Assembly (NCBI GenBank): GCA_051656905.1
Contig: JBOFJQ010000036.1
Location: 99,691 to 163,690, forward strand
Length of the DNA: 64,000 nucleotides
Source: JAGNZR01 sp051656905
Lineage (GTDB): Bacteria; Fusobacteriota; Fusobacteriia; Fusobacteriales; Fusobacteriaceae
Direction: 5' to 3'
Each line of letters starts with the position of its first letter. The stretch's first letter is position 1. This document shows positions 50,559 to 63,600 of the stretch, one piece after another. The notes below the pieces were generated by a model that saw nothing but the letters and a program-made list of their open reading frames with translations, made no database searches and was not told the origin of the DNA. The position numbers and the translations under genes were made by a program.

Positions 50559-51291
50559 ATGGCTAACATTAATAATGTTTTCTTTTGTGATTATGCTTAC
50601 ATCGGAAAGTTATTCTATAGATGTAACTCCAGCATCCTTTACATATAATTTAACTCCAGTTGGATTAACACAAGATGTAGTTTTTTATAATAGAAAAGAT
50701 ATGCCAGAGAGAGTAAAAGTATCTTTTAAAAAATATAAGGATGATAGTGAAGAAAAAAATTTAGGAAAATGGGCAACTGTATACCCAAAAATAGTAACAG
50801 TAGGACCTGATCAGCAAAAAGTAGTTAAGTTTTCCATAGAACCACCAAAAGATTTAGAGAGGGGAGAATACAGAGCTCTATTATTTATGGAAGAATTAGA
50901 GCAAAAAGCTCTAAATAATCTTGAAGGAAAGGTAGTTTTAAAAGAGGGAAATACAACTCAGATAAAAATGCTTATTAACTTAGGAATTGTAGTTTACGGT
51001 TATGTGGGAGATCCTACCACATTTAAAGTTTCTGGGAAAGTAAGTGATTTAAATGTGAAAAATAATTATCTAGAGTTTTATTTAGAAAATGATGGTGAAA
51101 TTACAAAGCCTTATAATTTAGTATTTGAAGGGATAGATAAAAAAACAAAAAAAATAACTAGCAAAGCAACAGTTGTTGCGGTTGTTCAAGGTTATAAAGA
51201 AAAAGTAGTTCAGAAATATCCCGAAGATATTGAGGTAAGTAAGATTTATCTTAAAGACAGTAATGAAAAAATAATCCAAACTATAAAATAG
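50548..51291 (+). CDS. PapD-like periplasmic fimbrial chaperone
   Basis: The 247-residue protein begins with a signal peptide (MKSKWLTLIMFSFVIMLTSE to about SYS). The first domain reads IDVTPASFTYNLTPVGLTQD, VVFYNRKDMPERVKVSF and then VTVGPDQQKVVKFSIEPPKD and LERGEYRALLFMEE, the layout of PapD-family N-terminal Ig domains ('P.....V...R...P....Y.....E'). The second Ig-like domain begins near 140. Such chaperones hold pilin subunits in the periplasm by donor-strand complementation. The start is TTG 50548, served by GAGGTG at 50535-50540 and overlapping the OmpA gene by 11 bases. It is the only chaperone in the window and so the likely partner of the usher 6 kb upstream. Confidence 0.8.
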   Translation: MKSKWLTLIMFSFVIMLTSESYSIDVTPASFTYNLTPVGLTQDVVFYNRKDMPERVKVSFKKYKDDSEEKNLGKWATVYPKIVTVGPDQQKVVKFSIEPPKDLERGEYRALLFMEELEQKALNNLEGKVVLKEGNTTQIKMLINLGIVVYGYVGDPTTFKVSGKVSDLNVKNNYLEFYLENDGEITKPYNLVFEGIDKKTKKITSKATVVAVVQGYKEKVVQKYPEDIEVSKIYLKDSNEKIIQTIK

Positions 51292-51375
51292 AAGGATTAT
51301 AAGTAAAGTTAGTTCAAAAATTAAAAAGAATAAAGGCGATATTATTAAGTATTATCTAATACAAAATAAGGAGAT

Positions 51376-51416
51376 AGAATTTTATTAGAGATACCTATTC
51401 TGATAAAATTCTTTTT
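51376..51416 (+). terminator. Terminator after the chaperone gene
   Basis: AGAATTTTAT (51376-51385) pairs with ATAAAATTCT (51403-51412), followed by five T. It separates the OmpA-chaperone pair from the haemagglutinin region. Confidence 0.65.
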
Positions 51417-51473
51417 GTGTATTTTAACTTAAAAGTAAAACTAATAAATATAAATTTTTTAGAGGAGATAAAA

Positions 51474-51596
51474 TTGAGAGATAGTTTAAAAAATAAAAGA
51501 GTAATTTCTCTTAGTTTAATCACTTCGTTTTTGGTTACAGGGGATGGAGTTTTATTGGAAATTCTCTTTATATATTTGAGTTTAAATATAAATTGA
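51474..51596 (+). pseudogene. Remnant of a duplicated TpsA signal sequence (41 codons)
   Basis: TTG 51474, behind AGAGGAG (51460-51466), opens a 40-residue frame beginning with SLKNKRVISLSLITSFLVTG after three residues. The intact haemagglutinin 150 bases downstream reads SLKNKRRITMSLIVSFLITG at residues 14-33. The two match nearly residue for residue through the signal peptide. The remnant then diverges (DGVLLEILFIYLSLNIN) and stops at TGA 51594-51596. It looks like the head of a second tpsA left by deletion or recombination. A short expressed peptide with leader function is the alternative. Confidence 0.65.
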
Positions 51597-51627
51597 CAAG
51601 TATAAAAATTTTTAAAGGAGAAAAGGT

Positions 51628-54600
51628 ATGAATTTTTTTAAAGTAGCAGAAGGAATGCTAAAACATAGTCTAAAAAATAAGCGAAGAATCACGATGAGTT
51701 TAATAGTTTCTTTTTTAATTACAGGAGAAATAGGATTTGTTAGTGAAGAGGTATTAGCTAGAGATTTAAGAACAAGAAATAAAGCTGAAAATGAGATAAA
51801 AACAGATCCTAATGGAGGCCCCGGCATGAGCAAAAGTGCCAATGGGACAGATGTAGTACAGATTAATGATGCTAGTCCAGGAGGGATTTCTCATAATAAA
51901 TTTATAGATTTTAGTGTTGGTGCTGAAAATGGTGTTATTTTTAATAATAATGCTACAAATGAGCCCGTAAACACTAATATTGGAGGAACTGTTACCCATA
52001 ACCCAAATTTATCTAAGCCAGCAACTGCGATTCTAAGTGAAGTTACTGGAAGTAAAGTTTCAAACGTTAATGGTGTTGTGGAAGTTGCAGGGCAAAGAGC
52101 TGATTTTATATTAGCTAATGAAAATGGAATAGTAGTTAATGGGGGATCTTTTCTTAATACAAGTGGAGTGACATTATCTACGGGAAAACCTACAGTTTCA
52201 GGATCGGATATTAATTTAGATGTAAAACAAGGTAATATTTTAGTTGATGAATACGGAGTGGCAACAAGAGGTAGCTATTTTAATATTATAGCAAAAACGA
52301 TTGAATTAAAAGGGCGAATAGCACCTCTTGATCAAGAAAATAATGTAAGTCCAAATCTTGATCCTATCATGGATTCAAATATAACTCTATTGGCTGGTCA
52401 AAACAATGCCACTCTAAAGAATAATGCGGGAAGTAGAAGTTTAGAATATAAGGTTACTGGACATGAAAAAAATGGAGAAAAATATGGAATATATGCAGAC
52501 CATTTAGGATCAATGTATGGAAAAAATATAAAATTAATAAGTACAACAGAAGGACTTGGAGTTAGACATGAAGGTTTAATAAAGGGAATGCAAGATATAG
52601 AGATTCTAAGTAGTGGAGATGTAGTTGTAGCAGGATTAATAGCAGGTAGAAATATTAATTTAGAAGGAAAAGGGAATTTTGAGTCTCTAAGTAGCACTTA
52701 CAAAGATTCTAGTAATGTAGATGTAAATTATTCTATAAAATCTGGAAAACATGTGGGAGATATAACTCTTACATTTGTAGATGGAGATATAACACTGGAA
52801 AGTTGTCTTGATGCTAATGGAAATGATGAGGGAAGCGTTAAAATAGTTGGTAAAAATCTAGTTTTAAAAGCAGATTCAAATGCAGAAATACTAGGAAAAA
52901 CAAGTATAGATATAAAGCTTAGTGGATCTTTGAATATAGAAGCTAATGTTCATCCAGTAGACAAGAAAAGAGGAACAGATAAAGCTCCTTTAGTAATAGT
53001 TAAAGATTCAAATAATAATGTAGTAGTAAAAGATCCAGAAAACGGCAGAATATATGATTCTTCAGAGTTGGAATGGGAGTCTCCTAAAATATTTGCTAAT
53101 GTAATAAATATAGAAGCTAATGATTTAACAAATGAAGGTATTATATTTGCAAAATCTAATTCAATAGCAGAGAAGTCTTTGAATTTAAATATAGCTAATA
53201 CTTTAACAAATAAAAAATTAATTTATTCTGATGGAGTTGTAGATATAAAAGCAAGAGAACTAATAAATGAAAAAGACTCGGTAATTAGAGGAAGTTCTCT
53301 ACTTATAGCATCTAATAATATTGAAAATAGAGGGGAATTAAGACAAAATAGTAACACAGGTGAAGCAAGTGATAGAGCAGGAAAACTTGTTATTGATATT
53401 AAAGATGGTAGCTTTGTAAACTATGGAACGGTTGCAGGTTACTCAGTAGAAATTAAAGGTAAAGGATTTTTGTTAAATGAAAAGGATGGAAGAATAGAAA
53501 CATCAACTGCAGACTACCCTAGAGGGTTAGGGGATATAACAATTGATGTCAAAAGATTAGATAATAAAGGGGATATATTAGCTAGTTCAAAGGGTGTAGG
53601 AAGAGACTGTGATATTAGAATAAATACAGAAATCTTTAGTAACCTTTCTGGAGGAAAAATATATGCAGAAGCAGGAGGAATAGAAATAACTTCCACAGTA
53701 TCTGATATATCAAATTCAGGAGAAATAATAGCTAAAAAAGATTTAATATTAAAGTCAGAAAACAATACTATAAATTCAGGAATATTAGGTGGTCAAAATA
53801 TTACTGTAATATCTGAAAAAGGTAATTTTGAAAACTACGGGAAAGTTGCAGCAGTAGAAAAATTGATGATTCACGTTAATAATTTAATAAATGCTGGATC
53901 TCCTGAAGAAATTATAAAATATTTAGATGCTTTTAATAGTTACGTAAAAGAAAGTCTTGAAGAAGTAGAACTAATTAAAAATGATTTAAAAGATAAAATA
54001 AAAAAAGATCCACAAAATGAAGGGTTGAGAGAGACTTTAAAGTATTATGAAAAAGTAGAAATAGAGTTAGTGCAATTAAGAAATGAGATAGATAGATTAG
54101 GGTCTTTAGGAATTCTTTCAGGTAATGATGTTGAAATAAAAACAAAAGAAAACGTTGCAAATAAAGGTATTATTAAAGCGAATACAGATATTTTGATGGA
54201 AACAGGTAAAGATTTGATTAATAGTGGAATTATAGAAGCAAATAATAATGCTACATTAAGAGCTGTTGGAGATGTAAAAAATAGTCAAAAAATTTATGCA
54301 GGTAATAACTTGGAAATTTCAGCAAAACAATTCTCTTCTACTTGGAAAGATGAAAACTCTATCAAATATGCTAATTTAATAAAAGAGTATGATAAAGATG
54401 AGTTAGAAAAAGCAGAAAATAAAATAGTGGAACTTGAGAAAAAACTATTAATAACAACTGATAAAGATGAAATAGAGAAAATAAAAACTGAACTTGAAAG
54501 TTATAGAGCAATAAAATCCAAACAAGCAAAACTAAAAGCAGAAATTGCAGGTATGGAAGGATTAGGGGTAGCAGAGGCTAAAAATATAAAAATTGAAACG

Positions 54601-57600
54601 ACAGATAATATAGAAAACGATGGAATAATTATTGCAAACAATAATTTAGAAATGAAATCAGGAAAAGATATAAATAATCGTGGAAGTGTTTCTGTTGGAG
54701 AAAATGCAGATATTAGTGGTAAAAATTATACTAATAATAGTATGACAGTAGGGAAAAATTTAAATATAAAAGTAGAAAAAGATTTTGAAAGTAAATCTTT
54801 AAAAGTAGGTAATGATTTATCTATAGAAGCTGAAAAAGTAAAAATAGAAAAAGATCTTTATACTGGAAAAGACACCAATATAAAACTTTCAGGAGCTGGC
54901 TCAAAAACAGAATTTGTTGAAAATTCAGAAGTTAATATTAAAGGTAATTTAGATGTTAAAGGGGGAGATTTTTCTAATAAAGGGACAGTGGTAGTTGGAG
55001 AAAAATTATCAGTTGATACTTTAGCGGATCCTCTAAATGCAGGGAGTAAATTATTTGAAAATATAGGTTCCTTAGAGGTTGGTTCAGATATAAATATAAA
55101 CTCTCAAGGGGTTGACAATAAGGGAGATATGTTATCTGGAGGAAAACTAAATGTAGATGCTGGAACAGGTCTTTTTAATACAGAACAGAAACTTCAAGCC
55201 AAAGATGGCGCTGATATAAAATCTCAAGGATTTACAAATAAAGGTCAAGCAATATTTGGAGGAGATACAAATATTGACGCAAGAGATGGAGCAGTTGAGA
55301 ATAAATCTTTAGAAGTAGTGGGAAATACTACTATAACAACAACTTCTGATTTTAAAAATCTAGAAAAAATGCAAAATACAGAAAAACTTACTATAAAAGC
55401 AAAAACTTTTGAGAATGTAGGAGATATTTTAAATAAAGGGTTAGATGCGACTATCTCAGAAAAATCAGAAAATACTGGAAAAATTGATGTTAGCGGTGAT
55501 TTAACTTTAAAGGGAGTTGAAGATAATTCTAGTTTCATTAATACTGGAGAGGTACTGGTACAAGATAAGGGGATTATAGATATAAAGGGTAGCTTAGAAA
55601 ATACTGGGAAAATTGCTACTGGAGATGATTTTAAAATAGACGCTGGCAGATTAATTAATAAGAGTGGAGGAGTAGTTCAATCAGGTAAACAGTTAGATAT
55701 AACACTGAAAGAGACACTTGTTAATGAAGATAAAGCAAAAATTTATGGTGGAAAAATAAATATTGATGGAACGAATCCAGGATTCAAAGAATTCACAAAT
55801 AAAGGTGAAATAGTAAGTAATGGGACGCTTACTGTAGATTTAGGTAAAAATGATATTGATATTCAACTAAATAATACTAGTAAAATGAGTTCTCAAGAGC
55901 TAATGACCTTAAAAACAGGTGGGAATATTAATAATGAAGGAAAATTACAGAATTTAGGAGGACTTGATTTTACAGCTTCTAAAAATATAGTGAATAAGGG
56001 TATGTTGGTAACTAATGATAGTATTAATTTTAAAGCCAATAATGTAATAAATGAAGAAGGGAAAACTATATGGGCTGCTAAAAATGTAGTGATTGATGCA
56101 AATGATACCATACATAATAAACGTGGTGCTAGAATTGAATCAAAAGCTAATATGGATTTAACTGCAGATTCTGTAATAAATAGTGCAGGGCTAATAAGTT
56201 CTGGAAAAGATATGAATATAAGAACAAACAAATTAAAAAATGAAAGTTATATCAGTGGGTCTGATGAACTTAAGATGATAGGTTATGATAGCGCTACTTC
56301 TACAAGAGGGTCTGTTATATTTCAAAATGTTGGACTTTGCAAATATAGACAGGTGCAGGTAGGTCCAATGCCATTATATGAAAGTGATCAACATGTTCTA
56401 GCTGGAGATAGAGCTACAATCCAATCTGGAGGAAACCTTTCAATAAAAGGAAAAGATATTAATACATCGTCAGATATAGAAAATATTTCAGGAACTGTTT
56501 CAGCAAAAAATAATATAACTATAGTGGGAAATGTAAAAAATATAACTGTAACTCCTAAAGAGAAAACAGTGGAGGAGTATTTAAGTGAGATAGAGTCAGT
56601 AAAAGGTGTTTATGAAACTACAATTGGTGGAAAACCAACAAAGGGTTCTTATATAGATGGTAGAGGATCACTAGACGATTTACTTCCAGATATTATGGAA
56701 AATTCACACTCTTTATCTGCTTTAAAAGGTGCTTGTGGTGGAAGACCACAGTTAGAGTTGCTACTGAATCAAGCTTTAGGTGATGACTGGATGTCAAAAA
56801 ATACAATACCTAGAAGTGTTTATGAAGCTAATAAGACTAAACCTGTAGTATTTACTCCTAATGCCTCAGTTCAAGCTAAAATTCTAGCTGGGGGAACAAT
56901 CACTCAAACAGGAGGAGTGGTTGAGAATAAAGGAACATCAGAGTATAAAGAAAAGACAAATGTCCAGGAAGTAACTATCGGCGAACATAAAGTAGATGGA
57001 ACTTCTTCTAATTTAGTTATAAACCCAAAAGATCCAAACTCAATAACAGGATTAGATAATATAAAAGTTGTTCATAAGGAAGAGATTCAAACTGGAACAG
57101 TAACGTTAAATGGTGTGGAAATAAATGCATCAAGTGGAGAAACTGTAAAGGCCATAGCTGTTGCAGGAACAATCAGTCCAATTCAGTACATAGAAATACC
57201 TGTGGGAACTGATGGTATGTTTAAACCTGGAGAACCAAAAGAAGATGGAAAGATAACTTTCAAATATGAGACAAATATAGAATTTATTAATGTAGATGAC
57301 TATTATGGTTCTGATTATTTCTTTAAACAAATAGGATATGATCCTAATCAAACTTCAACAGTTATAGGGGATGCTTATTATGAGAAGGAATTAATTAATA
57401 GAACAGCACAAGAGGGATTAGGTTACTCTGGAGAGATAGGTACAGATCAAATTAAAGAAATGTTAGATAATTCAGTAGAAGTAAAAGATGAGTTAGGATT
57501 AGTAGTAGGGGTTCCTCTTACAGCAGATCAAATTAATGCATTGGATGAAGATATCATTTGGTATGTTGAGATGGAGGTAGAAGGTTCCCTAGTACTAGTT

Positions 57601-60600
57601 CCACAAGTATATTTTGGAAAAACTACAAGAATAGAAATGGCACAAAATGATCAAGGAACAGGAACAGGATCAGTTATAAAAGGAAATAGTATTGATATTG
57701 ATGCTACAAATGTTGTTAATATGAACGGAACTATAGCTGCAAAAGAGACTATAGCTATTAAATCAGAGAATGACATAATAAACAATGTGGAAGATGGAGG
57801 ACCTGGTGGAATACATGCTGGGAAAGATATAACTCTTGATGCAGGAAAAGATATTGAAATGATTGGTGGAATTGTAGTGAGTAAAGAAGGCGGAGTTGAT
57901 GTAAAAGCAAAAGGAGATATCAAGATTGAAACTTCATTAGGATATGATGAAAATGGAGATCAAGCAATAGCAAATGCCGCTGGAATCATAGCAAAAGGAG
58001 ATGTGTCAACAACTTCAGGAGGAAAAACTACTATAACAGGAGGAGTTATAAGCAGTAGTGAAGGCTCAGTAGGTATTACTGGAAATAACGTAGAAATACT
58101 AGATCAAAATCTAGTTAAAGCAGATATTATTGATGGTGGAGTAGCGGCAAAAACAACTTCTTCAGGATCAATTATAGTAGCAGGAAAAAATACTACAATT
58201 AACTCAGAAACTGACGTGACAATAAAAGGCAGTGATGTTGGAGCCAAAGAAAAAGTATCTATTAGTGCTAAAGATGATGTAAATATAGTTGATGGGCAAG
58301 AGTATGCGTACCAAAAGAAATCAGAAAAACATTCTGATGCATCGTCTACAGGAAGTAGCAGTTCAGAAAAAACAACTTCAACTTCTAAAGGAAGTAATAT
58401 AGGTGGAACTGAAGGAGTAGATATAAACTCTGGTAAAAATACAACAATAAAAGGAAGTACTATAGGAGCTGGCGGAGATGGAATAAACATTAATGCTGGA
58501 GAGAGTGTAAAGATACTTGATGGAAAAGACACGATGACTTCGAAGTCAGAGTCAGAGTCAGTTAGTTGGCTTGGATATTCTAAATCTAGTGAAAGTGAAA
58601 AATCAAGTACTTCTAAAGGAAGTGAATTAAATTCAAACTCTACTATAAATATTAATGCTGGAAAAGATGTAAAAGCAGTAGGAGCTCAAATAAATGCTGT
58701 GGGAGATGTAGAGGTTACAGCTAAAGAAAATGTAACATTTGAAGCAGGAAAAAATGAGCATGAAAAAAATACAAGTGCCTTTAGTATAGGTGTCACTTCA
58801 GCATCGGCTAAAACTGGAGTAGCAGGAGCCAGTGCAACTGCAGAATGGGATCCCTTTGCAGGAGGAAAAACTCAAGCAAGTACAGGAAAAATACCAGAAG
58901 TAGCCGCTGAGAGTCAAAATATGAATTCAGCAGGTAGAGCAGGTAAAAACTATATGGATTCTATAGCTTCAACACAAGTAACAGTTGGATATGCTAACAA
59001 TAAGTCTAGTGAAAAGGAAACAACATGGACAGCTTCAGAGGTAAACACAGATGGAAGCTTTAAAATTAAAGCTGGTGAAACAGCTGATATAGGTGGAGTA
59101 AATGTAGATGTAGGACAAGATTATAAAGTAACAGCTGGAAATATAGAAACTACAAAATATGTTGATGTATCAGAAAAGGAAAGTAGTGGAGTTTCAGTTG
59201 GAGTAAAAATTGAAAATAAAGTAACAAGTTCTATAGCAGATGCTACAAATAAAGGAGCAGAGATTTATGATTCAGCAGCATCAGGAGATGTAAATGAAGC
59301 TTTAGTAGCAGCTCAAACTATAGGTACTGTTTCAAATTTAGTGTTTGGTGATTTAGCTGCAAATACAACATCAGCTTCAGCTGAATTCCAAAAAAATAGT
59401 AGTTCTTCTAAAACTGAAAAAGAGAATATTACAAAAGTTAATGCAGGAGGAACTGTTTCATTTGAAACAACAAAAGGAGATATCGATTTAAAAGGAGTTC
59501 AAATTGATGCTGCAGATGCTAGTATAGTTTCAGCAGGGTCTATTAATATAACTGATGCAAAAGAGACACATAAAGAAAGCTCAGAAGGAGTAGGTGGATC
59601 AATAGGATACACTAATACAACAGCAGTATCAGCAATAAGTGGAGCAAGTAACCAAACTGGAATAGCTGCACAAGGTAATTATAATAATAACAAAGTAGAT
59701 AATGAGTTAAGTCATGCTAGTAGCATAAATGTAACAAATAAAGTTACTATAAAATCTGAAAAAGATACTAATCTAGTAGGAGCAACTATAGAAGCTAACG
59801 ATGTTGACTTAGATATAAAAGGAAACTTAAATATTGAAACAGTAGCAGATAAAATTAATGAATCTCGTGTTGAAGCATATGGAGGATTTGATCTTTCGGC
59901 TGGAGTAGCAACAAATACAATAGTAACTGCTGATATAGGTCTCTCTGCAGGAGGGGGAAAAATCTATAAAGAAGGTACTGAGATAACAACAGTATCTGGA
60001 ATAACAGCGAAAAATAGTGTGAATGGAAAAGTAGAAGGAGATGCTAATTTAAATGGAGGAACTATAGGTTCTGAAACAGGAAAAGGAAACTTAGAGATAG
60101 GTGGAGATTTAAATGTTACAGATAAAACTTCCGATTTAAAAGGTGGCGGAGCAATAATTGGATTTAGTGGCGGAACAAAAGGTGGAGGTATTCAAGGAGA
60201 AGTTGGAGATACTATTGACAAAAAGGTAACAGGAAAAGGTGCAGTAGGATTAGATACAGAAAGCCTTACTGTTAAAGGAGATGTAAAAGCTAACGGTCAA
60301 GTAGTAACTAAAGAAGAGCTTAATAAAGATATAGAAAATTCTCTAGTTGTAGAAAGAGATGTATATAAAAAAGGAGGAACATTCTCAGCAACAGCATCAG
60401 CATTACCTGGAAAGGATACTGCGGGGACTTCAACATCTAATGCAGGAACAGATAGTTTCTCATCAGGAGGTTCAACAAGGTCTTCTAATCAAGGAGATGG
60501 CGGAACAAATACACCAACTAGAACTTCACAAGTAGACGGAGGTTCAAATGCTCCATCTAAGAATACGCAAACAGATGGAAAATCAAATGCTCCATCGAAG

Positions 60601-63600
60601 AATACGCAAACAGATGGAGGTTCAAATGCTCCATCGAAGAATACACAAACAGATGGAGGAATAAAACCATCAAAAAATACACAAACAGATGGAGAATCAG
60701 GAGCAGGAGGAAACAAACAAACGCAACCTCAAAAAGATGTAACAACAATTGTACAACCAGTAAAACCAAAGGTAGAAGCACCAGATTCTAATACAATAAA
60801 TCAACAAGATAGAAATATTAATCCAAAGAAAGAAACAGCAATTGTAGAGAAATCCAAGTCTGTAGAGCAAGGAAAGGTAGTAACGCCAGTAGTGGATAAA
60901 ACAATAAAAACAGATACAGACACAGGTGGATATAAAAAGAATGAAAAAACAGGCAATTGGGAAAGATCTAACTCAGATCCAGGAGCGATACTGACAGGTG
61001 GAGGAATAACTAATAAAAAATCGTTGGATGGATTTAGAGAAGGAGCCAATTCATTAATAGATGGTCCAAAGACAAAGGTAGAAACACCAAAGGTAGTGCC
61101 AGTAGATGGACAATATAAAAAGAATGCAGAAACAGGTAAATGGGAAAGTACAAAGCCAGATACATCGAAATCTAAGGTAGAAACACCAAAGGTAGCACCA
61201 GTAGTGGATAAAACAATAAAAACAGATACAGACACAGGTGGATATAAAAAGAATGAAAAAACAGGCAATTGGGAAAGATCTAACTCAGATCCAGGAGCGA
61301 TACTGACAGGTGGAGGAATAACTAATAAAGATTCGTTGAATGGATTTAGAGAAGGAGCAAACTCATTAATAGATGGTCCAAAGACAAAGGTAGAAACACC
61401 AAAGGTAGTGCCAGTAGACGGACAATATAAAAAGAATGCAGAAACAGGTAAATGGGAAAATTCAAATACAACACCAGTATCTAATCAGACAGTTGATACG
61501 GTTAATAAAAAGAAAGAAACGGCTACATTAGAGAAGTCAAAATCTGTAGAACAAGGAAAGACTGTAACACCGGTAGTGGATAAAACAACAACAAAAACAG
61601 ACACAGAAGCAGGTGGGTATAAAAAGAATACAGAAACAGGTAACTGGGAAAGATCTAACTCAGATCCAGGAGCGATACTGACAGGCGGAGGAATAACTAA
61701 CAAAGATTCGTTGAATGGATTTAGAGAAGGAGCCAATTCATTAGTAGATGGTTCAAAGACAAAGGTAGAAACGCAAGGTAAAGCCAAAGTAGAAGAAGGT
61801 AAATCAGTAGAGCAAGGTAAGACAGTAACTCCGGAAGTAGGAGGAAACAAAAAAACGCAAGAATCTAGAGATTTAACAACAAATGTAGAACAAGTAAAAT
61901 CGAAGCTAGAAGTTCAAGAATCTACTAAGAAACAAGCGGAAGATAAAATAATTAATCAAAATAAAGAAACTGCTACAGTAGAACAAGGTAAAGCCAAAGT
62001 AGAAGAAGGCAAATCAGTAGAGCAAGGCAAGATGGTGACTCCAGAAGTAGGCAGAAATAAAAAAACGCAAGAATCTAGAGATTTAACAACAAATGTAGAA
62101 CAAGCAAAATCGAAGCTAGAAGTTCAAGAATCTACTAAGAAACAAGCAGAAGATAAAATAATTAATCAAAATAAAGAAACTGCTACAGTAGAGCAAGGTA
62201 AAGCCAAAGTAGAAGAAGGCAAATCAGTAGAGCAAGGCAAGATGGTGACTCCAGAAGTAGGCGGAAATAAAAAAACGCAAGAATCTAGAGATTTAACAAC
62301 AAATGTAGAACAAGCGAAATCGAAGCTAGAAGCGCAAGAATCTACTAAGAAACAAGCGGAAGATAAAACAATTAATCAGAATAAAGAAACCGCTACAGTA
62401 GAGCAAGGTAAAACAGTGACACCAGTATCTGATCAAACAACAGAAGCAAAGATAGAAAAAGGTGGATATGTAAAGAATGAAAAAACAGGCAATTGGGAAA
62501 GATCTAACTCGGATCCAGGAGCGATACTAACAGGTGGAGGAATAACTAACAAAGATTCGTTGAACGGATTTAGAGAGGGAGCTAATTCATTAGTTGAGAA
62601 AACACCAAAACCAAAGGTAGATACAGGAGTAGTAGATGGGGCATCGAAACCAAAGGTAGATACAGGAGTAGTAGATGGGGCATCGAAACCAAAGGTAGAT
62701 ACAGGAGTAGTAGATGGGGCATCAAAACCAAAGGTAGATACAGATACATCGAAAGGTGCACAAAAAGATGTAGATGTACATTCAAAGAAACAAGAAAGTA
62801 CTATAGCTAATGATCCTGCAAGGCAAAATAGAGTAAGAGAAATAATGGCAGAAACAATATTTGATGGAAAAGAGAGAACTCTAGAGCAACAAAAAGAATT
62901 AGCAATAAAGGCAATAGCACAAGAAAGGAAAGAAAAATCTGATAGAGACAAAGGGATAGTACCAAATAAAGAGTCAGCAGGAAAAGATAAAAATTCAACA
63001 GAAATAAATAAGAAAAAATCTAAGAAAGATGAGAAATTAGCTAAAGAAATAGCAAAAAATAAAGAACTAGGAGAGACAATTTTCTATGTTCCGAAAGAAG
63101 ATTTACCAAAAAAAGGTGAAGTGGAAAAAAATACAACTCCATCTGATGGAATCTATGTTAATAAGCCAACAGATGATACATATTCAACACCTATGGCTAA
63201 AAAGAATAGAACGAAAGATTCTGAAAAAGCACCAGAAGTACCTCCGAAACTAAAAGTAGTTGATACAGATGGAGCACATGAGAAGAGAGAAACAATGGAA
63301 AAGCAAAGTGCAGGAGATGAAGAAATAGGAGCAACAGGAGGAAAACCAAAAGTAAATCTTGATGAAATGAGTACTAAAGAATTTAATAAATATGTAAAAG
63401 AAAAACAAAAAGAAAAGGAAAAACAAGATAAAATAGACAAGAAAAATGCTAAGAAAGAAGAGCAAATAGCAAAAGAAAAAGCAAAGAATCAAGAGAAGTT
63501 AGCAAAAGAATTATCTAAGCAAATAGCTAAAGCAGAAAAAACAGGAGAGTCAGTTTTTTATGCTTCAGAAGAAGGGGGGAACGAAGGTGCTCAATTAATA

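Noticed and set aside
52398..63492. Many medium-length - strand open frames under the haemagglutinin region
   Set aside because: They lie antisense to the continuous + strand tpsA frame, have no ribosome binding sites and encode low-complexity Ser/Phe/Pro-rich or Leu-rich strings, i.e. shadows of the repeat codons.
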